DNA of 64,000 nucleotides from Oasisia sp. SBJ-2009 (taxonomy: Eukaryota > Annelida > Polychaeta > Sabellida > Siboglinidae), in assembly GCA_964017155.1 (NCBI GenBank), contig OZ024855.1, positions 558,001 through 622,000 of the forward strand, read 5' to 3'. Under the pieces are notes generated by a model. That model did not search any database and was not told the DNA's origin. It saw only the letters and a program-made list of their open reading frames with translations. Positions 7,986-21,839 of the stretch are shown here, piece after piece (position 1 is the first letter of the stretch; every line of letters begins with the position of its first letter). The position numbers and the translations under genes were made by a program.

Positions 7986-10900
7986 CAAATCGAGGAAAAC
8001 GACAAAGTCCGATCCGTCTACGGGGGATCAGTTTTGAGAATCGAGAGAAACGGCCAAGTTCGACGCGCCGGTCGGTCTTCTCGGGCGTATTCCACGCACG
8101 GAGTGTAACTACGACTCTCTCGACGAAACCAACTGACCGTGCGCTTCGTCTTGCCAACTTTTGGAAACAAATCGAGGAAAACGAAAAAGTCCGATCCGTC
8201 TACGGGGGATCAGTTGGGGAAGCGTAAATGTCTGTTTACATTCTTTTCAACAGAATTCCGTGCCGACCGCTGGGTAAACGGCGGGAGTAATAATGAACCA
8301 CTAACTAGATGAGGTGTCAAGACATTTGGCGACCTAAACAGGGTGATAGTTGCACAAATCGAGCAAAACGACAAAGTCCGATCCGTCTACGGGGGATCAG
8401 TTTTGAGAATCGAGAGAAACGGCCAAGTTCGACGCGCCGGTCGGTCTTCTCGGGCGTGTGCCACGCAAGGGGTGTAACTACGACTCTCTCGACGAAACCA
8501 ACTGACCGTGCGCGTCGTCTTGCCAACTTTTGGAAACAAATCGAGGAAAACGACAAAGTCCGATCCGTCTACGGGGGATCAGTTGGGGAAGTCTGTTTAC
8601 ATTCTTTTCAACAGAATTCCGTGCCGACCGCTGGGCAAACGGCGGGAGTAATAATGAACCACTAACCAGATGAGGTGACGAGGCATTTGGCGACCTTAAC
8701 AGGGTGATAGTTGCACAAATCGAGGAAAACGACAAAGTCCGATCCGTCTACGGGGGATCAGTTTTGAGAATCGAGAGAAACGGCCAAGTTCGACGCGCCG
8801 GTCGGTCTTCTCGGGCGTATTCCACGCACGGAGTGTAACTACGACTCTCTCGACGAAACCAACTGACCGTGCGCGTCGTCTTGCCAACTTTTGGAAACAA
8901 ATCGAGGAAAACGACAAAGTCCGATCCGTCTACGGGGGATCAGTTGGGGAAGTCTGTTTACATTATTTTCAACAGAATTCCGTGCCGACCGCTGGGTAAA
9001 CGGCGGGAGTAATAATGAACCACTAACTAGATGAGGTGACGAGGCATTTGGCGACCTTAACAGGGTGATAGTTGCACAAATCGAGGAAAACGACAAAGTC
9101 CGATCCGCCTACGGGGGATCAGTTTTGAGAATCGAGAGAAACGGCCAAGTTCGACGCGCCGGTCGGTCTTCTCGGGCGTATTCCACGCACGGAGTGTAAC
9201 TACGACTCTCTCGACGAAACCAACTGACCGTGCGCTTCGTCTTGCCAACTTTTGGAAACAAATCGAGGAAAACGAAAAAGTCCGATCCGTCTACGGGGGA
9301 TCAGTTGGGGAAGCGTAAATGTCTGTTTACATTCTTTTCAACAGAATTCCGTGCCGACCGCTGGGTAAACGGCGGGAGTAATAATGAACCACTAACTAGA
9401 TGAGGTGTCAAGACATTTGGCGACCTTAACAGGGTGATAGTTGCACAAATCGACCAAAACGACAAAGTCCGATCCGTCTACGGGGGATCAGTTTTGAGAA
9501 TCGAGAGAAACGGCCAAGTTCGACGCGCCGGTCGGTCTTCTCGGGCGTATTCCACGCACGGAGTGTAACTACGACTCTCTCGACGAAACCAACTGACCGT
9601 GCGCTTCGTCTTGCCAACTTTTGGAAACAAATCGAGGAAAACGAAAAAGTCCGATCCGTCTACGGGGGATCAGTTGGGGAAGCGTAAATGTCTGTTTACA
9701 TTCTTTTCAACAGAATTCCGTGCCGACCGCTGGGCAAACGGCGGGAGTAATAATGAACCACTAACCAGATGAGGTGACGAGGCATTTGGCGACCTTAACA
9801 GGGTGATAGTTGCACAAATCGAGGAAAACGACAAAGTCCGATCCGTCTACGGGGGATCAGTTTTGAGAATCGAGAGAAACGGCCAAGTTCGACGCGCCGG
9901 TCGGTCTTCTCGGGCGTATTCCACGCACGGAGTTTAACTACGACTCTATCGACGAAACCAACTGACCGTGCGCGTCGTCTTGCCAACTTTTGGAAACAAA
10001 TCGAGGAAAACGACAAAGTCCGATCCGTCTACGGGGGATCAGTTGGGGAAGTTTGTTTACATTCTTTTCAACAGAATTCCGTGGCGACTGCTGGGTAAAC
10101 GGCGGGAGTAATAATGAACCACTAACTAGATGAGGTGACGAGGCATTTGGCGACCTTAACAGGGTGATAGTTGCACAAATCGAGGAAAACGACAAAGTCC
10201 GATCCGTCTACGGGGGATCAGTTTTGAGAATCGAGAGAAACGGCCAAGTTCGACACGCCGGTCGGTCTTCTCGGGCGTATTCCACGCTCGGAGTGTAACT
10301 ACGACTCTCTCGACGAAACCAACTGACCGTAGGCGTCGTCTTGCCAACTTTTGGAAACAAATCGAGGAAAACGACAAAGTCCGATCCGTCTACGGGGGAT
10401 CAGTTGGGGAAGCGTAAATGTCTGTTTACATTCTTTTCAACAGAATTCCGTGCCGACCGCTGGGTAAACGGCGGGAGTAATAATGAACCACTAACTAGAT
10501 TAGGTGTCAAGACATTTGGCGACCTAAACAGGGTGATAGTTGCACAAATCGAGCAAAACGACAAAGTCCGATCCGTCTACGGGGGATCAGTTTTGAGAAT
10601 CGAGAGAAACGGCCAAGTTCGACGCGCCGGTCGGTCTTCTCGGGCGTGTGCCACGCAAGGGTTGTAACTACGACTCTCTCGACGAAACCAACTGACCGTG
10701 CGCGTCGTCTTGCCAACTTTTGGAAACAAATCGAGGAAAACGACAAAGTCCGATCCGTCTACGGGGGATCAGTTGGGGAAGTTTGTTTACATTCTTTTCA
10801 ACAGAATTCCGTGGCGACCGCTGGGTAAACGGCGGGAGTAATAATGAACCACTAACTAGATGAGGTGACGAGGCATTTGGCGACCTTAACAGGGTGATAG

Positions 10901-11266
10901 TTGCACAAATCGAGGAAAACGACAAAGTCCGATCCGTCTACGGGGGATCAGTTTTGAGAATCGAGAGAAACGACCAAGTTCGACGCGCCGGTCGGTCTTC
11001 TCGGGCGTCTGCCACGCAAGGGGTGTAACTACGTCTCTCTCGACGAAACCAACTGACCGTGCGCGTCGTCTTGCCAACTTTTGGAAACAAATCGAGGAAA
11101 ACGACAAAGTCCGATACGTCTACGGGGGATCAGTTGGGGAAGTCTGTTTACATTCTTTTCAACAGAATTCCGTGCCGACCGCTGGGTAAACGGCGGGAGT
11201 AATAATGAACCACTAACTAGATGAGGTGACGAGGCATTTGGCGACCTTAACAGGGTGATAGTTGCA
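7986..11266 (+). repeat. Nine-monomer HOR, copy 2
   Basis: Same order and lengths as copy 1. The differences I noticed are T at 10089 (C in copy 1), C at 11009 (G) and A at 11116 (C). Confidence 0.93.
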
Positions 11267-13817
11267 CAAATCGAGGAAAACGACAAAGTCCGATCCGTCT
11301 ACGGGGGATCAGTTTTGAGAATCGAGAGAAACGGCCAAGTTCGACGCGCCGGTCGGTCTTCTCGGGCGTATTCCACGCACGGAGTGTAACTACGACTCTC
11401 TCGACGAAACCAACTGACCGTGCGCTTCGTCTTGCCAACTTTTGGAAACAAATCGAGGAAAACGAAAAAGTCCGATCCGTCTACGGGGGATCAGTTGGGG
11501 AAGCGTAAATGTCTGTTTACATTCTTTTCAACAGAATTCCGTGCCGACCGCTGGGTAAACGGCGGGAGTAATAATGAACCACTAACTAGATGAGGTGTCA
11601 AGACATTTGGCGACCTAAACAGGGTGATAGTTGCACAAATCGAGCAAAACGACAAAGTCCGATCCGTCTACGGGGGATCAGTTTTGAGAATCGAGAGAAA
11701 CGGCCAAGTTCGACGCGCCGGTCGGTCTTCTCGGGCGTGTGCCACGCAAGGGGTGTAACTACGACTCTCTCGACGAAACCAACTGACCGTGCGCGTCGTC
11801 TTGCCAACTTTTGGAAACAAATCGAGGAAAACGACAAAGTCCGATCCGTCTACGGGGGATCAGTTGGGGAAGTCTGTTTACATTCTTTTCAACAGAATTC
11901 CGTGCCGACCGCTGGGCAAACGGCGGGAGTAATAATGAACCACTAACCAGATGAGGTGACGAGGCATTTGGCGACCTTAACAGGGTGATAGTTGCACAAA
12001 TCGAGGAAAACGACAAAGTCCGATCCGTCTACGGGGGATCAGTTTTGAGAATCGAGAGAAACGGCCAAGTTCGACGCGCCGGTCGGTCTTCTCGGGCGTA
12101 TTCCACGCACGGAGTGTAACTACGACTCTCTCGACGAAACCAACTGACCGTGCGCGTCGTCTTGCCAACTTTTGGAAACAAATCGAGGAAAACGACAAAG
12201 TCCGATCCGTCTACGGGGGATCAGTTGGGGAAGTCTGTTTACATTATTTTCAACAGAATTCCGTGCCGACCGCTGGGTAAACGGCGGGAGTAATAATGAA
12301 CCACTAACTAGATGAGGTGACGAGGCATTTGGCGACCTTAACAGGGTGATAGTTGCACAAATCGAGGAAAACGACAAAGTCCGATCCGCCTACGGGGGAT
12401 CAGTTTTGAGAATCGAGAGAAACGGCCAAGTTCGACGCGCCGGTCGGTCTTCTCGGGCGTATTCCACGCACGGAGTGTAACTACGACTCTCTCGACGAAA
12501 CCAACTGACCGTGCGCTTCGTCTTGCCAACTTTTGGAAACAAATCGAGGAAAACGAAAAAGTCCGATCCGTCTACGGGGGATCAGTTGGGGAAGCGTAAA
12601 TGTCTGTTTACATTCTTTTCAACAGAATTCCGTGCCGACCGCTGGGTAAACGGCGGGAGTAATAATGAACCACTAACTAGATGAGGTGTCAAGACATTTG
12701 GCGACCTTAACAGGGTGATAGTTGCACAAATCGACCAAAACGACAAAGTCCGATCCGTCTACGGGGGATCAGTTTTGAGAATCGAGAGAAACGGCCAAGT
12801 TCGACGCGCCGGTCGGTCTTCTCGGGCGTATTCCACGCACGGAGTGTAACTACGACTCTCTCGACGAAACCAACTGACCGTGCGCTTCGTCTTGCCAACT
12901 TTTGGAAACAAATCGAGGAAAACGAAAAAGTCCGATCCGTCTACGGGGGATCAGTTGGGGAAGCGTAAATGTCTGTTTACATTCTTTTCAACAGAATTCC
13001 GTGCCGACCGCTGGGCAAACGGCGGGAGTAATAATGAACCACTAACCAGATGAGGTGACGAGGCATTTGGCGACCTTAACAGGGTGATAGTTGCACAAAT
13101 CGAGGAAAACGACAAAGTCCGATCCGTCTACGGGGGATCAGTTTTGAGAATCGAGAGAAACGGCCAAGTTCGACGCGCCGGTCGGTCTTCTCGGGCGTAT
13201 TCCACGCACGGAGTTTAACTACGACTCTATCGACGAAACCAACTGACCGTGCGCGTCGTCTTGCCAACTTTTGGAAACAAATCGAGGAAAACGACAAAGT
13301 CCGATCCGTCTACGGGGGATCAGTTGGGGAAGTTTGTTTACATTCTTTTCAACAGAATTCCGTGGCGACCGCTGGGTAAACGGCGGGAGTAATAATGAAC
13401 CACTAACTAGATGAGGTGACGAGGCATTTGGCGACCTTAACAGGGTGATAGTTGCACAAATCGAGGAAAACGACAAAGTCCGATCCGTCTACGGGGGATC
13501 AGTTTTGAGAATCGAGAGAAACGACCAAGTTCGACGCGCCGGTCGGTCTTCTCGGGCGTGTGCCACGCAAGGGGTGTAACTACGTCTCTCTCGACGAAAC
13601 CAACTGACCGTGCGCGTCGTCTTGCCAACTTTTGGAAACAAATCGAGGAAAACGACAAAGTCCGATCCGTCTACGGGGGATCAGTTGGGGAAGTCTGTTT
13701 ACATTCTTTTCAACAGAATTCCGTGCCGACCGCTGGGTAAACGGCGGGAGTAATAATGAACCACTAACTAGATGAGGTGACGAGGCATTTGGCGACCTTA
13801 ACAGGGTGATAGTTGCA
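11267..13817 (+). repeat. Nine-monomer HOR, copy 3, lacking units 7-8 (2551 bp)
   Basis: Units 1 to 6 are followed directly by unit 9 at 13457. Exactly 730 bp (369 + 361) is missing and the phase is kept. The B of unit 6 and the B of unit 8 share the same variants, so in-register exchange between them explains the loss. Confidence 0.92.
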
Positions 13818-16800
13818 CAAATCGAGGAAAACGACAAAGTCCGATCCGTCTACGGGGGATCAGTTTTGAGAATCGAGAGAAACGGCCAAGTTCGACGCGC
13901 CGGTCGGTCTTCTCGGGCGTATTCCACGCACGGAGTGTAACTACGACTCTCTCGACGAAACCAACTGACCGTGCGCTTCGTCTTGCCAACTTTTGGAAAC
14001 AAATCGAGGAAAACGAAAAACTCCGATCCGTCTACGGGGGATCAGTTGGGGAAGCGTAAATGTCTGTTTACATTCTTTTCAACAGAATTCCGTGCCGACC
14101 GCTGGGTAAACGGCGGGAGTAATAATGAACCACTAACTAGATGAGGTGTCAAGACATTTGGCGACCTAAACAGGGTGATAGTTGCACAAATCGAGCAAAA
14201 CGACAAAGTCCGATCCGTCTACGGGGGATCAGTTTTGAGAATCGAGAGAAACGGCCAAGTTCGACGCGCCGGTCGGTCTTCTCGGGCGTGTGCCACGCAA
14301 GGGGTGTAACTACGACTCTCTCGACGAAACCAACTGACCGTGCGCGTCGTCTTGCCAACTTTTGGAAACAAATCGAGGAAAACGACAAAGTCCGATCCGT
14401 CTACGGGGGATCAGTTGGGGAAGTCTGTTTACATTCTTTTCAACAGAATTCCGTGCCGACCGCTGGGCAAACGGCGGGAGTAATAATGAACCACTAACCA
14501 GATGAGGTGACGAGGCATTTGGCGACCTTAACAGGGTGATAGTTGCACAAATCGAGGAAAACGACAAAGTCCGATCCGTCTACGGGGGATCAGTTTTGAG
14601 AATCGAGAGAAACGGCCAAGTTCGACGCGCCGGTCGGTCTTCTCGGGCGTATTCCACGCACGGAGTGTAACTACGACTCTCTCGACGAAACCAACTGACC
14701 GTGCGCGTCGTCTTGCCAACTTTTGGAAACAAATCGAGGAAAACGACAAAGTCCGATCCGTCTACGGGGGATCAGTTGGGGAAGTCTGTTTACATTATTT
14801 TCAACAGAATTCCGTGCCGACCGCTGGGTAAACGGCGGGAGTAATAATGAACCACTAACTAGATGAGGTGACGAGGCATTTGGCGACCTTAACAGGGTGA
14901 TAGTTGCACAAATCGAGGAAAACGACAAAGTCCGATCCGCCTACGGGGGATCAGTTTTGAGAATCGAGAGAAACGGCCAAGTTCGACGCGCCGGTCGGTC
15001 TTCTCGGGCGTATTCCACGCACGGAGTGTAACTACGACTCTCTCGACGAAACCAACTGACCGTGCGCTTCGTCTTGCCAACTTTTGGAAACAAATCGAGG
15101 AAAACGAAAAAGTCCGATCCGTCTACGGGGGATCAGTTGGGGAAGCGTAAATGTCTGTTTACATTCTTTTCAACAGAATTCCGTGCCGACCGCTGGGTAA
15201 ACGGCGGGAGTAATAATGAACCACTAACTAGATGAGGTGTCAAGACATTTGGCGACCTTAACAGGGTGATAGTTGCACAAATCGACCAAAACGACAAAGT
15301 CCGATCCGTCTACGGGGGATCAGTTTTGAGAATCGAGAGAAACGGCCAAGTTCGACGCGCCGGTCGGTCTTCTCGGGCGTATTCCACGCACGGAGTGTAA
15401 CTACGACTCTCTCGACGAAACCAACTGACCGTGCGCTTCGTCTTGCCAACTTTTGGAAACAAATCGAGGAAAACGAAAAAGTCCGATCCGTCTACGGGGG
15501 ATCAGTTGGGGAAGCGTAAATGTCTGTTTACATTCTTTTCAACAGAATTCCGTGCCGACCGCTGGGCAAACGGCGGGAGTAATAATGAACCACTAACCAG
15601 ATGAGGTGACGAGGCATTTGGCGACCTTAACAGGGTGATAGTTGCACAAATCGAGGAAAACGACAAAGTCCGATCCGTCTACGGGGGATCAGTTTTGAGA
15701 ATCGAGAGAAACGGCCAAGTTCGACGCGCCGGTCGGTCTTCTCGGGCGTATTCCACGCACGGAGTTTAACTACGACTCTATCGACGAAACCAACTGACCG
15801 TGCGCGTCGTCTTGCCAACTTTTGGAAACAAATCGAGGAAAACGACAAAGTCCGATCCGTCTACGGGGGATCAGTTGGGGAAGTTTGTTTACATTCTTTT
15901 CAACAGAATTCCGTGGCGACCGCTGGGTAAACGGCGGGAGTAATAATGAACCACTAACTAGATGAGGTGACGAGGCATTTGGCGACCTTAACAGGGTGAT
16001 AGTTGCACAAATCGAGGAAAACGACAAAGTCCGATCCGTCTACGGGGGATCAGTTTTGAGAATCGAGAGAAACGGCCAAGTTCGACACGCCGGTCGGTCT
16101 TCTCGGGCGTATTCCACGCTCGGAGTGTAACTACGACTCTCTCGACGAAACCAACTGACCGTAGGCGTCGTCTTGCCAACTTTTGGAAACAAATCGAGGA
16201 AAACGACAAAGTCCGATCCGTCTACGGGGGATCAGTTGGGGAAGCGTAAATGTCTGTTTACATTCTTTTCAACAGAATTCCGTGCCGACCGCTGGGTAAA
16301 CGGCGGGAGTAATAATGAACCACTAACTAGATTAGGTGTCAAGACATTTGGCGACCTAAACAGGGTGATAGTTGCACAAATCGAGCAAAACGACAAAGTC
16401 CGATCCGTCTACGGGGGATCAGTTTTGAGAATCGAGAGAAACGGCCAAGTTCGACGCGCCGGTCGGTCTTCTCGGGCGTGTGCCACGCAAGGGTTGTAAC
16501 TACGACTCTCTCGACGAAACCAACTGACCGTGCGCGTCGTCTTGCCAACTTTTGGAAACAAATCGAGGAAAACGACAAAGTCCGATCCGTCTACGGGGGA
16601 TCAGTTGGGGAAGTTTGTTTACATTCTTTTCAACAGAATTCCGTGGCGACCGCTGGGTAAACGGCGGGAGTAATAATGAACCACTAACTAGATGAGGTGA
16701 CGAGGCATTTGGCGACCTTAACAGGGTGATAGTTGCACAAATCGAGGAAAACGACAAAGTCCGATCCGTCTACGGGGGATCAGTTTAGAGATTCGAGAGA

Positions 16801-17098
16801 AACGACCAAGTTCGACGCGCCGGTCGGTCTTCTCGGGCGTGTGCCACGCAAGGGGTGTAACTACGTCTCTCTCGACGAAACCAACTGACCGTGCGCGTCG
16901 TCTTGCCAACTTTTGGAAACAAATCGAGGAAAACGACAAAGTCCGATCCGTCTACGGGGGATCAGTTGGGGAAGTCTGTTTACATTCTTTTCAACAGAAT
17001 TCCGTGCCGACCGCTGGGTAAACGGCGGGAGTAATAATGAACCACTAACTAGATGAGGTGACGAGGCATTTGGCGACCTTAACAGGGTGATAGTTGCA
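13818..17098 (+). repeat. Nine-monomer HOR, copy 4
   Basis: A complete copy. Private changes noticed are C at 14021, A at 16787 and T at 16792. Confidence 0.92.
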
Positions 17099-20000
17099 CA
17101 AATCGAGGAAAACGACAAAGTCCGATCCGTCTACGGGGGATCAGTTTTGAGAATCGAGAGAAACGGCCAAGTTCGACGCGCCGGTCGGTCTTCTCGGGCG
17201 TATTCCACGCACGGAGTGTAACTACGACTCTCTCGACGAAACCAACTGACCGTGCGCTTCGTCTTGCCAACTTTTGGAAACAAATCGAGGAAAACGAAAA
17301 AGTCCGATCCGTCTACGGGGGATCAGTTGGGGAAGCGTAAATGTCTGTTTACATTCTTTTCAACAGAATTCCGTGCCGACCGCTGGGTAAACGGCGGGAG
17401 TAATAATGAACCACTAACTAGATGAGGTGTCAAGACATTTGGCGACCTAAACAGGGTGATAGTTGCACAAATCGAGCAAAACGACAAAGTCCGATCCGTC
17501 TACGGGGGATCAGTTTTGAGAATCGAGAGAAACGGCCAAGTTCGACGCGCCGGTCGGTCTTCTCGGGCGTGTGCCACGCAAGGGGTGTAACTACGACTCT
17601 CTCGACGAAACCAACTGACCGTGCGCGTCGTCTTGCCAACTTTTGGAAACAAATCGAGGAAAACGACAAAGTCCGATCCGTCTACGGGGGATCAGTTGGG
17701 GAAGTCTGTTTACATTCTTTTCAACAGAATTCCGTGCCGACCGCTGGGCAAACGGCGGGAGTAATAATGAACCACTAACCAGATGAGGTGACGAGGCATT
17801 TGGCGACCTTAACAGGGTGATAGTTGCACAAATCGAGGAAAACGACAAAGTCCGATCCGTCTACGGGGGATCAGTTTTGAGAATCGAGAGAAACGGCCAA
17901 GTTCGACGCGCCGGTCGGTCTTCTCGGGCGTATTCCACGCACGGAGTGTAACTACGACTCTCTCGACGAAACCAACTGACCGTGCGCGTCGTCTTGCCAA
18001 CTTTTGGAAACAAATCGAGGAAAACGACAAAGTCCGATCCGTCTACGGGGGATCAGTTGGGGAAGTCTGTTTACATTATTTTCAACAGAATTCCGTGCCG
18101 ACCGCTGGGTAAACGGCGGGAGTAATAATGAACCACTAACTAGATGAGGTGACGAGGCATTTGGCGACCTTAACAGGGTGATAGTTGCACAAATCGAGGA
18201 AAACGACAAAGTCCGATCCGCCTACGGGGGATCAGTTTTGAGAATCGAGAGAAACGGCCAAGTTCGACGCGCCGGTCGGTCTTCTCGGGCGTATTCCACG
18301 CACGGAGTGTAACTACGACTCTCTCGACGAAACCAACTGACCGTGCGCTTCGTCTTGCCAACTTTTGGAAACAAATCGAGGAAAACGAAAAAGTCCGATC
18401 CGTCTACGGGGGATCAGTTGGGGAAGCGTAAATGTCTGTTTACATTCTTTTCAACAGAATTCCGTGCCGACCGCTGGGTAAACGGCGGGAGTAATAATGA
18501 ACCACTAACTAGATGAGGTGTCAAGACATTTGGCGACCTTAACAGGGTGATAGTTGCACAAATCGACCAAAACGACAAAGTCCGATCCGTCTACGGGGGA
18601 TCAGTTTTGAGAATCGAGAGAAACGGCCAAGTTCGACGCGCCGGTCGGTCTTCTCGGGCGTATTCCACGCACGGAGTGTAACTACGACTCTCTCGACGAA
18701 ACCAACTGACCGTGCGCTTCGTCTTGCCAACTTTTGGAAACAAATCGAGGAAAACGAAAAAGTCCGATCCGTCTACGGGGGATCAGTTGGGGAAGCGTAA
18801 ATGTCTGTTTACATTCTTTTCAACAGAATTCCGTGCCGACCGCTGGGCAAACGGCGGGAGTAATAATGAACCACTAACCAGATGAGGTGACGAGGCATTT
18901 GGCGACCTTAACAGGGTGATAGTTGCACAAATCGAGGAAAACGACAAAGTCCGATCCGTCTACGGGGGATCAGTTTTGAGAATCGAGAGAAACGGCCAAG
19001 TTCGACGCGCCGGTCGGTCTTCTCGGGCGTATTCCACGCACGGAGTTTAACTACGACTCTATCGACGAAACCAACTGACCGTGCGCGTCGTCTTGCCAAC
19101 TTTTGGAAACAAATCGAGGAAAACGACAAAGTCCGATCCGTCTACGGGGGATCAGTTGGGGAAGTTTGTTTACATTCTTTTCAACAGAATTCCGTGGCGA
19201 CCGCTGGGTAAACGGCGGGAGTAATAATGAACCACTAACTAGATGAGGTGACGAGGCATTTGGCGACCTTAACAGGGTGATAGTTGCACAAATCGAGGAA
19301 AACGACAAAGTCCGATCCGTCTACGGGGGATCAGTTTTGAGAATCGAGAGAAACGGCCAAGTTCGACACGCCGGTCGGTCTTCTCGGGCGTATTCCACGC
19401 TCGGAGTGTAACTACGACTCTCTCGACGAAACCAACTGACCGTAGGCGTCGTCTTGCCAACTTTTGGAAACAAATCGAGGAAAACGACAAAGTCCGATCC
19501 GTCTACGGGGGATCAGTTGGGGAAGCGTAAATGTCTGTTTACATTCTTTTCAACAGAATTCCGTGCCGACCGCTGGGTAAACGGCGGGAGTAATAATGAA
19601 CCACTAACTAGATTAGGTGTCAAGACATTTGGCGACCTAAACAGGGTGATAGTTGCACAAATCGAGCAAAACGACAAAGTCCGATCCGTCTACGGGGGAT
19701 CAGTTTTGAGAATCGAGAGAAACGGCCAAGTTCGACGCGCCGGTCGGTCTTCTCGGGCGTGTGCCACGCAAGGGTTGTAACTACGACTCTCTCGACGAAA
19801 CCAACTGACCGTGCGCGTCGTCTTGCCAACTTTTGGAAACAAATCGAGGAAAACGACAAAGTCCGATCCGTCTACGGGGGATCAGTTGGGGAAGTTTGTT
19901 TACATTCTTTTCAACAGAATTCCGTGGCGACCGCTGGGTAAACGGCGGGAGTAATAATGAACCACTAACTAGATGAGGTGACGAGGCATTTGGCGACCTT

Positions 20001-20379
20001 AACAGGGTGATAGTTGCACAAATCGAGGAAAACGACAAAGTCCGATCCGTCTACGGGGGATCAGTTTTGAGAATCGAGAGAAACGACCAAGTTCGACGCG
20101 CCGGTCGGTCTTCTCGGGCGTGTGCCACGCAAGGGGTGTAACTACGTCTCTCTCGACGAAACCAACTGACCGTGCGCGTCGTCTTGCCAACTTTTGGAAA
20201 CAAATCGAGGAAAACGACAAAGTCCGATCCGTCTACGGGGGATCAGTTGGGGAAGTCTGTTTACATTCTTTTCAACAGAATTCCGTGCCGACCGCTGGGT
20301 AAACGGCGGGAGTAATAATGAACCACTAACTAGATGAGGTGACGAGGCATTTGGCGACCTTAACAGGGTGATAGTTGCA
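17099..20379 (+). repeat. Nine-monomer HOR, copy 5
   Basis: A complete copy in the same order as copy 1. I did not note any private change at the diagnostic positions. Confidence 0.92.
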
Positions 20380-21839
20380 CAAATCGAGGAAAACGACAAA
20401 GTCCGATCCGTCTACGGGGGATCAGTTTTGAGAATCGAGAGAAACGGCCAAGTTCGACGCGCCGGTCGGTCTTCTCGGGCGTATTCCACGCACGGAGTGT
20501 AACTACGACTCTCTCGACGAAACCAACTGACCGTGCGCTTCGTCTTGCCAACTTTTGGAAACAAATCGAGGAAAACGAAAAAGTCCGATCCGTCTACGGG
20601 GGATCAGTTGGGGAAGCGTAAATGTCTGTTTACATTCTTTTCAACAGAATTCCGTGCCGACCGCTGGGTAAACGGCGGGAGTAATAATGAACCACTAACT
20701 AGATGAGGTGTCAAGACATTTGGCGACCTAAACAGGGTGATAGTTGCACAAATCGAGCAAAACGACAAAGTCCGATCCGTCTACGGGGGATCAGTTTTGA
20801 GAATCGAGAGAAACGGCCAAGTTCGACGCGCCGGTCGGTCTTCTCGGGCGTGTGCCACGCAAGGGGTGTAACTACGACTCTCTCGACGAAACCAACTGAC
20901 CGTGCGCGTCGTCTTGCCAACTTTTGGAAACAAATCGAGGAAAACGACAAAGTCCGATCCGTCTACGGGGGATCAGTTGGGGAAGTCTGTTTACATTCTT
21001 TTCAACAGAATTCCGTGCCGACCGCTGGGCAAACGGCGGGAGTAATAATGAACCACTAACCAGATGAGGTGACGAGGCATTTGGCGACCTTAACAGGGTG
21101 ATAGTTGCACAAATCGAGGAAAACGACAAAGTCCGATCCGTCTACGGGGGATCAGTTTTGAGAATCGAGAGAAACGGCCAAGTTCGACGCGCCGGTCGGT
21201 CTTCTCGGGCGTATTCCACGCACGGAGTGTAACTACGACTCTCTCGACGAAACCAACTGACCGTGCGCGTCGTCTTGCCAACTTTTGGAAACAAATCGAG
21301 GAAAACGACAAAGTCCGATCCGTCTACGGGGGATCAGTTGGGGAAGTCTGTTTACATTATTTTCAACAGAATTCCGTGCCGACCGCTGGGTAAACGGCGG
21401 GAGTAATAATGAACCACTAACTAGATGAGGTGACGAGGCATTTGGCGACCTTAACAGGGTGATAGTTGCACAAATCGAGGAAAACGACAAAGTCCGATCC
21501 GCCTACGGGGGATCAGTTTTGAGAATCGAGAGAAACGGCCAAGTTCGACGCGCCGGTCGGTCTTCTCGGGCGTATTCCACGCACGGAGTGTAACTACGAC
21601 TCTCTCGACGAAACCAACTGACCGTGCGCTTCGTCTTGCCAACTTTTGGAAACAAATCGAGGAAAACGAAAAAGTCCGATCCGTCTACGGGGGATCAGTT
21701 GGGGAAGCGTAAATGTCTGTTTACATTCTTTTCAACAGAATTCCGTGCCGACCGCTGGGTAAACGGCGGGAGTAATAATGAACCACTAACTAGATGAGGT
21801 GTCAAGACATTTGGCGACCTTAACAGGGTGATAGTTGCA
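20380..21839 (+). repeat. Nine-monomer HOR, partial copy 6 (units 1-4)
   Basis: Units 1 to 4 are present, and then the array continues with monomers of the left-hand domain (21840 equals 1627) rather than unit 5. Unit 4 is nearly the same as the first monomer of the 1091-bp HOR, which provides the homology for the switch. Confidence 0.88.
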
